Positions 1 through 5,510 of a DNA stretch of 9,324 bases are shown here, one piece after another. The DNA lies in contig DAOVBT010000045.1 of assembly GCA_030670375.1 (NCBI GenBank), positions 1-9,324 of the forward strand, in the 5' to 3' direction. This DNA is from Candidatus Aminicenantota bacterium (GTDB lineage Bacteria > Acidobacteriota > Aminicenantia > Aminicenantales > Aminicenantaceae). Within the stretch, counting starts at the first letter, position 1. The number at the start of each line of letters is the position of its first letter. A program made the translations under genes and the position numbers. The notes beneath the pieces were generated by a model. The model had not been told where the DNA came from and ran no database searches. It saw only the letters and a program-made list of their open reading frames with translations.

Positions 1-120
1 AGTGGCTCACGCAGCTGTAGTGAACTACCGCAAGTGGGTTACAACGCAGTCGATGCAGTGAGATCGGCTTGCCCGAAGGGTAAAAAGTCGAGGTTTAAAA
101 TTATGGATTCGAAAATTTGA
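1..120. other. Unassigned GC-richer leading block, possible repeat or 3' end of an upstream gene
   Basis: The first ~80 bases are clearly more GC-rich than the AT-rich stretch that follows. They contain several small self-complementary segments: GTAGT-GA-ACTAC (16-27), CTCAC (6-10) against GTGAG (58-62) with three further pairs next to it, and CCC-GAA-GGG near 73-81. The plus-strand frame starting at base 1 is open for 39 codons and stops at TGA 118-120, so a truncated gene tail is possible. A second plus-strand frame stays open to base 60 and one minus-strand frame is open throughout, so openness alone is weak evidence. I recognise no protein family in any frame. It could equally be the edge of a structured RNA or of a dispersed repeat. 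Confidence 0.2.
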
Positions 121-169
121 TTTTCTTGGAAATGAATGATGGTATCGACTTTTTATGAATGATTCAGGC

Positions 170-197
170 TTGTAAATTGAGCGAAAAGTTATATAAT
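170..197 (+). promoter_or_regulatory. Probable sigma70-type promoter of the ferredoxin gene
   Basis: TTGTAA (170-175, 4/6 to the -35 consensus) is followed by a 16-nt spacer and a perfect TATAAT (192-197). This predicts a start of transcription near 204 and a leader of roughly 24 nt. The leader contains a strong Shine-Dalgarno GAGGAGG (214-220), 7 nt before the ATG at 228. Two 9-bp direct repeats ATGAATGAT (132-140 and 155-163) lie just upstream of the -35 box and could be regulator sites. Confidence 0.6.
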
Positions 198-227
198 AAA
201 CAGTTATTTTTTTGAGGAGGCCTTAAA

Positions 228-473
228 ATGGCATATAAGATCACCGAAGAATGTATCAATTGCGGAGCCTGTGACCCTGAATGCCCGAACGAAGCGATCT
301 TTGCTGGCGATGAGATTTATGAGATTGACCCCGACAAATGCTCAGAGTGTATCGGTGCATTTGACGAGTCCCAATGCGTGGCTGTTTGCCCGGTTGATTG
401 CTGTATTCTTGATCCCGATCACAAAGAAACAAGAGAAGAACTGGAAGCCAAGTACAGAAAAATCCACGGCTAA
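228..473 (+). CDS. 2[4Fe-4S] ferredoxin (Alvin-type)
   Basis: This is an 81-residue soluble, acidic electron carrier of the bacterial-type ferredoxins, expected to shuttle low-potential electrons between cytoplasmic oxidoreductases. The first cluster motif is C9-x2-C12-x2-C15-x3-C19-P. The second is C38-x2-C41-x8-C50-x3-C54-P. The eight-residue insertion between the second and third cysteines of the second motif, and the charged C-terminal helix (residues ~62-81), mark the Allochromatium vinosum ('Alvin', YfhL-like) subgroup. In that family one cluster usually has a very low potential. Two further cysteines, C58-C59, follow the second motif. The ATG is set by GAGGAGG 7 nt upstream. The gene appears monocistronic, with its own promoter and a terminator-like hairpin after it, so no redox partner can be read from the neighbours. 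Confidence 0.95.
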   Translation: MAYKITEECINCGACDPECPNEAIFAGDEIYEIDPDKCSECIGAFDESQCVAVCPVDCCILDPDHKETREELEAKYRKIHG

Positions 474-508
474 ATAACGTATAAAAAATCATTTTCAATT
501 TTTGAAAC

Positions 509-538
509 AGGAGTAGTGTCGAACACGCCTATTTTTTT
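509..538 (+). terminator. Probable intrinsic terminator after the ferredoxin gene
   Basis: An imperfect hairpin is followed directly by seven T residues (532-538). GTGT (516-519) pairs with ACAC (523-526) around a CGA loop. AGG (509-511) pairs with CCT (528-530) across an asymmetric internal loop. The stem is short and interrupted, so termination may be partial. Its position 36 nt after the ferredoxin stop and before the next gene fits attenuation or partial read-through into the protease gene, which has no obvious promoter of its own. Confidence 0.5.
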
Positions 539-573
539 CGTCCTTAATGCCAGGAATGGAAGAAGAAAAAAAA

Positions 574-1506
574 ATGTCCTCCTTTTTTGCGGCCAAAAGG
601 ATCTGGTTGAACATTTTGCTTTTTGCGGTGACGGCCGTTTCCACGTTTATCGTGGGATTTTCCTGGAGCATCGGGTATAAATATGCGGAACTTTTTTCTC
701 AAAATCCCGATCTTGTTCCTGATCCGGGGATGGTCCTGAATCCCGAGATCGTGGTTCTCAGTCTAATCTATGCCGTTGTTCTGCTCGGCATTCTTCTCGG
801 GCATGAATTGGGGCATTTCCTCGTATGCCAGCATTACAAAATCGATGCGACACTGCCTTATTTTATCCCGGCACCCACATTGATCGGCACCATGGGTGCT
901 TTCATCAGGATCCGATCCCCGATAACGAAAAAACAGCAGCTGTTCGATATCGGCATTGCCGGCCCGCTGACAAGTTTTATTCTCTCTCTCCCCGCCATTG
1001 TATTGGGGCTTTTTCTTTCAAAGGCGGTTCCCTCCTATCCCGAGGATGAAAGCCTATTGTTCGGCGATCCCCTCATCCTTAAATTTGTGGGAAGTTTTGT
1101 TTTTAAAGGAATTCCTGAGGGTTTTGACATTGTTCCCCATCCCATCGCGTTTGCAGGCTGGGTGGGTATACTCGTGACCGCACTCAATCTTTTTCCTGTT
1201 GGACAACTCGATGGAGGACATGTTGCCTATGCCCTCTTAGGGAAAAAATCTCTGAAGCTCGCGCCTTATATTATCGGGACTTTTGTGCTTATGGGCATCT
1301 TTTTCTGGATAGGCTGGTTCGTCTGGGCATTGCTCATCTATTTCTTGGGATTGAAACATCCGCGTATCTTAGATGAAGACATCCTTCTTTCTCCTGGTCG
1401 AAGACTGTTGGGTGTGCTGGTTCTGATCATTTTTGTCGTTTCGTTCACGCCCGAACCCATCATAGGATATAACCTTTTTGATCTGCTCAAACAGCTCGCA
1501 TTTTAG
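574..1506 (+). CDS. Site-2-protease-family membrane metalloprotease (M50)
   Basis: This is a polytopic intramembrane zinc protease of the M50/S2P family, resembling the EGY-like bacterial/plastid branch. In numbering from the ATG at 574 (310 aa), hydrophobic segments lie at about 10-31, 59-84, 127-149, 192-210, 232-260 and 276-291. The zinc-binding HELGH motif is at 77-81 inside the second segment. The third ligand is the Asp of NLFPVGQLDGGH (205-216), also in a membrane segment, as the family requires. A conserved GxxGAFIRIR stretch follows the HELGH helix. No PDZ domain is visible, unlike RseP. I chose 574 because GGAAGAAG lies 8 nt upstream of it. In-frame ATGs at 547 and 556 have no ribosome binding site and 547 lies only 8 nt after the T-tract of the preceding hairpin, but a 319-aa form from 547 cannot be excluded. 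The substrate cannot be inferred; family members cut transmembrane anti-sigma factors or other membrane proteins. Confidence 0.88.
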   Translation: MSSFFAAKRIWLNILLFAVTAVSTFIVGFSWSIGYKYAELFSQNPDLVPDPGMVLNPEIVVLSLIYAVVLLGILLGHELGHFLVCQHYKIDATLPYFIPAPTLIGTMGAFIRIRSPITKKQQLFDIGIAGPLTSFILSLPAIVLGLFLSKAVPSYPEDESLLFGDPLILKFVGSFVFKGIPEGFDIVPHPIAFAGWVGILVTALNLFPVGQLDGGHVAYALLGKKSLKLAPYIIGTFVLMGIFFWIGWFVWALLIYFLGLKHPRILDEDILLSPGRRLLGVLVLIIFVVSFTPEPIIGYNLFDLLKQLAF

Positions 1507-1527
1507 TCCAAAGATATTCACAAAAAC

Positions 1528-1677
1528 TGTGGAAAAGTTGTTGAAAAATCGACTTATTTTCAGCCAAATGCGAGAAATTTCTGACAGATACGACAATTTG
1601 CACAAGATTTGGGCACCAAGTGTAACCTGTTGAAAATAAACAAGATACGGAAAGCGTTGAAAATAAATAAATTACGG
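1528..1677. repeat. Cluster of TGTTGAAAA-like motifs with a 22-bp imperfect direct repeat
   Basis: This is the main recognisable content of the 282-bp gene-free stretch 1507-1788. Four copies of a TGTTGAAAA-like nonamer occur at 1528 (TGTGGAAAA), 1539, 1628 and 1655 (CGTTGAAAA). The last two lie inside a 22-bp direct repeat (1629-1650 and 1656-1677, 19/22 identical, 27-bp period). An inverted copy of the TGAAAATAA core is at 1554-1562. The first copy reads TTTTCCACA on the other strand, one mismatch from a DnaA box, and TTTTCAACA is two away. The array could bind DnaA or another regulator. No dnaA, dnaN or other origin-linked gene is present here, so an origin is not claimed. Two weak hairpins follow (1702-1716 and 1719-1732). 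Confidence 0.5.
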
Positions 1678-1750
1678 GTATCCTCCGATCCAACATGGAT
1701 TGTCAGTCAATCTGACGCATCAGCTCGCTGATTTTCCGCGAAAGCAATTC

Positions 1751-1780
1751 TTGCGAAGTTGGGGAGGAGTGGCATATAAT
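1751..1780 (+). promoter_or_regulatory. Candidate promoter abutting the start of the zinc-ribbon gene
   Basis: TTGCGA (1751-1756, 4/6) is followed by an 18-nt spacer and a perfect TATAAT (1775-1780). Transcription would be expected to begin at about 1786-1788, at or within a few bases of the ATG at 1789, giving a leaderless or nearly leaderless mRNA. A strong Shine-Dalgarno-like GGGGAGGAG (1761-1769) lies in the promoter spacer, 19 nt from that ATG. It would only be transcribed if a promoter farther upstream were used. Confidence 0.45.
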
Positions 1781-1788
1781 GAGATGCG

Positions 1789-2583
1789 ATGGACGACCAA
1801 TTCAAGAACGTCGAGAAGGAATTCCAAGACTTAAAGGATGAATTCAACCGGAAACGACTATCTGAACCCGACTTCAAGAAGAAGTTGAAAGAGTTGCGTC
1901 TGCAAGATCAGGATGGACGATTCTGGACGATCGGTGCACAAACGGGCAAGTGGTACTGCTTTGATGGGAATGATTGGATCGAGTCGAAACCTCCTTCGTT
2001 GCAAGATAAAAGGGCCATTTGTGTTCATTGCGGATTCGAGAACGATTTGGAGAATGAAGCTTGTGCCTACTGTGGGGAAAGCTTAAAGGAGAAAGAAGAG
2101 GAAGAGGGAGGGGAGGAATTTGCTTGTCCGAATTGCGGAAAAAGCCTCGACAAATATTCCTTCTTTTGTCCTGACTGTGACAAAAAGGAAGAAGGGGAAG
2201 AAGGGGAAGAAGGGGAAAAAACCTGGGAACCCATTGGGGAGTTCGATTTCGAACCTCCTTTCGAGGAAGAACCCGAAAAAGAAGAGCAGGTTTTGCGTTC
2301 GGTCCAGCCCTTCTCCTTGGCTCTGTTTTTTGGCTCTCTCGGTCTTCTTGTCGGTATCGTAATGGGAGCATTTGCAGGCTCGACAGATTTTTTGCCTGAA
2401 ATGGTCGGTGTTTTACCCTCATTCTTGAGAGAACTTCACGGCAGTCTGATCGGTGGGCTTTTTTATGGGCTTTTCTGCGGCATTTTCGGATTTATATTGA
2501 TAGGTTTGGCTGGATTTCTGATTGCCGTCTTGTTCAATGTGATTTTTTCTTTTATCGGCGGGATCAAGCTCCACCTCGAATGA
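1789..2583 (+). CDS. Double zinc-ribbon protein with C-terminal membrane segments, function unknown
   Basis: This 264-aa protein is of a type I cannot assign to a named family. Residues 1-40 are charged and probably helical. Residues ~43-64 carry an aromatic block (GRFWTIG, TGKWYCFDG, DW) like the short W/Y-rich modules sometimes found beside zinc ribbons. Two zinc-ribbon knuckle pairs follow: C78-x2-C81/C92-x2-C95 and C113-x2-C116/C127-x2-C130. An acidic Glu/Gly linker (131-168) leads to hydrophobic segments at about 174-198 and 219-257, with Gly-rich faces, so the ribbons are probably anchored at the cytoplasmic side of the membrane. The ATG at 1789 is forced: the in-frame TGA at 1780-1782 blocks extension and the next in-frame alternative is a TTG at residue 33. 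It converges on hypF, 18 nt away. A signalling or scaffolding role is possible but not shown by the sequence. Confidence 0.85.
   Translation: MDDQFKNVEKEFQDLKDEFNRKRLSEPDFKKKLKELRLQDQDGRFWTIGAQTGKWYCFDGNDWIESKPPSLQDKRAICVHCGFENDLENEACAYCGESLKEKEEEEGGEEFACPNCGKSLDKYSFFCPDCDKKEEGEEGEEGEKTWEPIGEFDFEPPFEEEPEKEEQVLRSVQPFSLALFFGSLGLLVGIVMGAFAGSTDFLPEMVGVLPSFLRELHGSLIGGLFYGLFCGIFGFILIGLAGFLIAVLFNVIFSFIGGIKLHLE
2191..2217 (+). repeat. Three perfect 9-bp tandem repeats in the acidic linker
   Basis: GAAGGGGAA occurs three times head to tail in frame, encoding the run EGE-EGE-EGE between the second zinc ribbon and the membrane part of the zinc-ribbon protein. Because the unit is 9 bp, gain or loss of a copy by slippage would change linker length without shifting the frame. 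Confidence 0.85.
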
Positions 2584-2598
2584 CGCTCCGTGATCCCG
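2559..2598. terminator. Inverted repeat between convergent genes, possible bidirectional terminator
   Basis: CGGGATCA (2559-2566) is perfectly complementary to TGATCCCG (2591-2598) across a 24-nt loop. The repeat spans the stop of the zinc-ribbon gene (2581-2583) and ends 3 bp short of the hypF stop. AGC/GCT next to the stem can extend pairing past a bulge. No clean T-run follows on either strand (on the plus strand only the moderately T-rich TTGTCATTTCATTC), so it is a weak intrinsic terminator at best. Confidence 0.35.
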
Positions 2599-2601
2599 TT
2601 G

Positions 2602-4869
2602 TCATTTCATTCTTTGCAAAAACTTCAATGCGAAAGCAATCTGTCCCACCGATATGGACTCGTCATTGGGTGAGTATTGGATGGGTCTGAGGACAGAAAA
2701 TCCCTTCCTTTCCAGGACTTTATAGGCTTCTTGGACCAGCCTTCTGTTGAGGAAAACCCCTCCTGTCAAAGCCACGGTATTAACTCCGTATTGCTGTTTG
2801 GCCTTTTCTGCCACTTGGGCGATCGAATAAGCCAATGTTTTGTGGAATTTGGCTGAAATATCGGATACAGGAACGCCCCGCTCGGTTTCTCGTACGATAG
2901 ATCTGATCATCTTTAGGAATGATATTTTGTGGCTTTCCTGGGGGAAAAGGCCCTCAGATATTTCAAAACCGTACCTTCCCCGGATCCTTCGAGCTGCAGC
3001 GGATTCCAACCGCATCGGTGCCTCCGCTTCGAACTCCATTTCCGCAGGAGAGATCCCCACGATAAACGAGACGGCATCGAACAGACGTCCGCAGCTTGAT
3101 GTCAAAGGCGTATTGATGTTGTGATTCATCATTTCCAGCACACCCTTTATCCTTTTGGGGCTGATTTTTTGCATAGCTTTAAAGACCGGAAGATTCTCCC
3201 CATAAGCGTGTCTCAAATAGGACAAAGCCATTCGCCAGGGCTGCTTGGCCGCCAAATCTCCTCCGGGAAGCGGGACTTCGGCAAAATGGGCGAATCTTGT
3301 GTAGCCATCATAGTCTGCTACAAGAAATTCCCCTCCCCAGGGCTTTCCGTCTGCGCCGTATCCGTATCCATCAAAGGAAATGCCTAGAACTTTTCGATCG
3401 GCAGGATATTCATGCTCGAGGAGAACAGCCAGGACGTGGGCAAAATGATGCTGGACTTGGAGGTGAGGAATTTGGGTTTTTTGGGCGTATCGTGTTGTGT
3501 GGAAATCGGGATGCAGATCGGAAACGACCATTTTGGGATCGACCTTGAAGACTTTTGTCAGATGCTGAATGATTTCCTCAAAATATCGGTAGTTCTGGTA
3601 TTCATCCAAATCACCCAAAAATGGGCTGGTGATGACATAGCCGTTTTTGTAGACCGAGATGGTATCCTTCAACTCTGCTCCCAGAGCCAGAATGTGCTGA
3701 TCCGATTCCAGGGCTTTGGGAACCGGCTGAGGATAGGGGACATATCCGCGCGCCCGCCTGAGAAAAAGGGGCTGGTCTTCGACCACCTTCATCACCGAGT
3801 CATCGGCCCTGATGTGTATCGGGCGGTCATGGGTCAGGATATAGTCGCAGAGGTCATCGATCCCTTCGCTTTCGTCTTTCATGATCGGGGCATCCTTTTG
3901 GTTTGAGCTGGTGGCTACGATCAGGTCGATGTTTTCAAGAAGAAGATAATGGAGCGGTGTGTATGGCAGCATGATTCCCATCTCATCCAAGTGGGGAGCG
4001 ATGTGGCGGATGTTTTTCCTTTTTTTCAGAAGCACGATCGGGCGGCGTGGGGAGAGAAGCTGGGATTTTTCCGCTGGAGAGGTGTGGGCATATTTTTGAA
4101 CGATAGCCATATCCTTGGCCATCAGAGCTAGAGGTTTGGTTTTTCGGTTTTTGATTTGCCGCAGCCTCTTTATGGCGGAGGCGTTTTGGGCATCACACAC
4201 GAGATGGAATCCTCCCAATCCTTTGACTGCCAGGATTTTGCCTTGTTTAAGGAGAGAAGAAGCTTTATCGATTCCGTCTTTCAGTTCTTTTCGGGTACGG
4301 GATTGGACAAGTTTGATTTGGGGACCGCAGATGGGACACGCGATGGGTTGAGCATGATATCTTCTGTCGAGGGGATTGGTGTATTCTTTCTTGCAAGAGG
4401 GGCACATGATGAAGCTTTTCATGGTGGTTTGTTTCCGGTCATACGGAAGGGATTGGACAATGGTGTAGCGAGGACCACAGTCTGTGCAGTTGATGAATGG
4501 GTAGCGGTATCTCCGGTCAGCCGGCAGCATCATCTCCTTAGAGCAATTTTCGCACACAGAAATATCGGGAGAGATGAAAACGAAACTCTCTTCCTGTTTG
4601 GTTTTTTCGATTACGAAACGTTCGAGTCCAAGATGGGAAGCTGGCTTCACGGAGATTTCCTTGATCTGGGCGAGAGGAGGGGTATTGTTCTGAAGCACGA
4701 GGAGAAAGTCTTGGAAGTCGCTCTCTTTTTCTTTTTCGATGTGGATTTCCACTCCGAATCCGATGTTTTTTACCCAACCTTTGTAGCCGAGGTCGTGCGC
4801 CAGGCGATAGATAAACGGACGGAAGCCCACTCCTTGGACAACGCCAAACACCACCATCTCAACCGCCAT
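2602..4869 (-). CDS. hypF: Carbamoyltransferase HypF, NiFe-hydrogenase maturation
   Basis: HypF uses carbamoyl phosphate and ATP to carbamoylate the C-terminal cysteine of HypE, the first step in making the CN ligands of NiFe hydrogenase. In numbering from 4869 (755 aa, typical for the family) the full domain order is present. Acylphosphatase is at ~3-90 with GVVQGVGFRPF (9-19) and N35. The zinc fingers are C106/C109-C128/C131 and C156/C159-C178/C181. The YrdC-like domain is at ~197-380 with NRKTKPLALM (241-250) and RADDSV (354-359). The Kae1-like domain follows, with HHFAH (474-478), FDGYGYGADG (499-508), WGGEF and LTGGVFLN (701-708). Near the C-terminus PNDESISVGQ replaces the commoner NDGG-type motif. 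GGAG lies 8 nt before this ATG. The frame is open to 5085, but that extension overlaps queH and lacks HypF similarity. No other hyp or hydrogenase genes are in the window. Confidence 0.96.
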   Translation of the reverse strand: MAVEMVVFGVVQGVGFRPFIYRLAHDLGYKGWVKNIGFGVEIHIEKEKESDFQDFLLVLQNNTPPLAQIKEISVKPASHLGLERFVIEKTKQEESFVFISPDISVCENCSKEMMLPADRRYRYPFINCTDCGPRYTIVQSLPYDRKQTTMKSFIMCPSCKKEYTNPLDRRYHAQPIACPICGPQIKLVQSRTRKELKDGIDKASSLLKQGKILAVKGLGGFHLVCDAQNASAIKRLRQIKNRKTKPLALMAKDMAIVQKYAHTSPAEKSQLLSPRRPIVLLKKRKNIRHIAPHLDEMGIMLPYTPLHYLLLENIDLIVATSSNQKDAPIMKDESEGIDDLCDYILTHDRPIHIRADDSVMKVVEDQPLFLRRARGYVPYPQPVPKALESDQHILALGAELKDTISVYKNGYVITSPFLGDLDEYQNYRYFEEIIQHLTKVFKVDPKMVVSDLHPDFHTTRYAQKTQIPHLQVQHHFAHVLAVLLEHEYPADRKVLGISFDGYGYGADGKPWGGEFLVADYDGYTRFAHFAEVPLPGGDLAAKQPWRMALSYLRHAYGENLPVFKAMQKISPKRIKGVLEMMNHNINTPLTSSCGRLFDAVSFIVGISPAEMEFEAEAPMRLESAAARRIRGRYGFEISEGLFPQESHKISFLKMIRSIVRETERGVPVSDISAKFHKTLAYSIAQVAEKAKQQYGVNTVALTGGVFLNRRLVQEAYKVLERKGFSVLRPIQYSPNDESISVGQIAFALKFLQRMK

Positions 4870-4885
4870 CCCCTTTTCTCCATTA

Positions 4886-4958
4886 AATTGGGGACAGGAT
4901 ACCCTTTCACTTAAGTCCAACAATATTAATTGGTGAAAGAGTATCCTGTCCCCGAATT
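4886..4958. repeat. REP/MITE-like inverted repeat at the queH-hypF junction
   Basis: Two 21-bp arms (4890-4910 and 4933-4953) are complementary at 20 of 21 positions around a 22-nt loop, the only mismatch being 4903/4940. Both arms contain GGGGACAGGATAC and are flanked by AATT (4886-4889 and 4955-4958). GGGGACAGG-type palindromes resemble the short dispersed hairpins mobilised by IS200/IS605-like (REP-associated) transposases. That family assignment is inference, as no transposase is present. The element encodes the last residues and stop of queH (stop 4907-4909) and ends about 5 bp upstream of the hypF Shine-Dalgarno. In the transcript it would form a strong hairpin between the two reading frames. 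Confidence 0.75.
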
Positions 4959-5485
4959 GAATAAATGCAGCCGCAATAATCCTGCCTATAGAGTTTGTGT
5001 CGTTTGCTGAGTTCCACGCTCTTTTTGAACCCATCCTTCTTTTTAAAATCTGCTTCCAGAAATTGTATTCGGAACCGTTGCCCAAACATTTTTCCGATCT
5101 TGTTTATGATGCCTGCTTTTTTCCATGGACTCAAGCTCATCACGGTGGTGAAAATATCGAATTCCAGTTCAGCTCCTTTTTTGGCCGTCTGTTCCAATCT
5201 TAAAGCATAACACACATCGCATCTTCTTCCTTTTTCCGGCTCGTCCTTGAATTTGGAGGTTATCGCGTGCCATCGGCTGTTTTCATACGGCCCTTCGATG
5301 ATCTCAAATCCGAGTGTAGAGGCTACTTTTTGTGTCTCCTTGAGTCTCAGATCGTATTCTTCACGAGGGTGGATATTCGGATTGTAAAAAAAGCCGCTTA
5401 CATCATAGTCTTTTCCGAGAAGGTTCATAACATACAGCGCATCGGGTGCACAGCATATATGAACGAGCATCTTCGGTTTCTTCAT
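4907..5485 (-). CDS. queH: Epoxyqueuosine reductase QueH
   Basis: QueH (DUF208) catalyses the last step of queuosine biosynthesis, reducing epoxyqueuosine in the tRNA wobble position to queuosine. It is the non-cobalamin alternative to QueG. In numbering from the ATG at 5485 (192 aa), the family's conserved cysteines are all visible: LVHICCAPD (CC at 11-12), GRRCDVCYALRL (C89/C92) and YRQDYCGC (C171/C173). So are FYNPNIHPREEY and the TTVMSLSPWKK region. These cysteines bind the iron-sulfur cluster and a further iron in characterised members. The frame could start at a TTG (5500), but neither start has a well-placed ribosome binding site; AAGGA lies only 1 nt before 5485. The gene begins 25 nt after the coiled-coil gene and ends 37 nt before hypF. 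The last ~14 residues are encoded by the inverted-repeat element rather than by obvious family sequence. Confidence 0.93.
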   Translation of the reverse strand: MKKPKMLVHICCAPDALYVMNLLGKDYDVSGFFYNPNIHPREEYDLRLKETQKVASTLGFEIIEGPYENSRWHAITSKFKDEPEKGRRCDVCYALRLEQTAKKGAELEFDIFTTVMSLSPWKKAGIINKIGKMFGQRFRIQFLEADFKKKDGFKKSVELSKRHKLYRQDYCGCIYSIRGQDTLSPINIVGLK

Positions 5486-5510
5486 GTCCTTATTCTGCAA
5501 AAAGAGAGGA

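Noticed and set aside
1507..1788. Chromosomal replication origin
   Set aside because: DnaA-box-like motifs are present but none is perfect, no dnaA, dnaN, gidA or similar marker gene flanks the region, and no clear AT-rich unwinding element with DnaA-trio is evident. It is kept only as a motif cluster.
1874..2422. 182-codon minus-strand ORF opposite the zinc-ribbon gene
   Set aside because: It has low-complexity Pro/Leu/Arg composition created by the complement of Glu/Lys codons. The plus-strand frame has ordered CxxC zinc ribbons and membrane segments.
4156..4914. 252-codon plus-strand ORF opposite hypF
   Set aside because: It is antisense to the strongly conserved HypF coding sequence, has no family resemblance and no ribosome binding site of note. 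The other plus-strand ORFs at 2840-4351 are shadows for the same reason.
4886..4958. CRISPR or toxin-antitoxin element
   Set aside because: It is a single palindrome without regularly spaced repeats, cas genes or a small gene pair.
4870..5085. 72-codon upstream extension of the hypF frame
   Set aside because: It overlaps queH, has no HypF-like sequence, and the ATG at 4869 starts at the acylphosphatase domain with GGAG 8 nt upstream.
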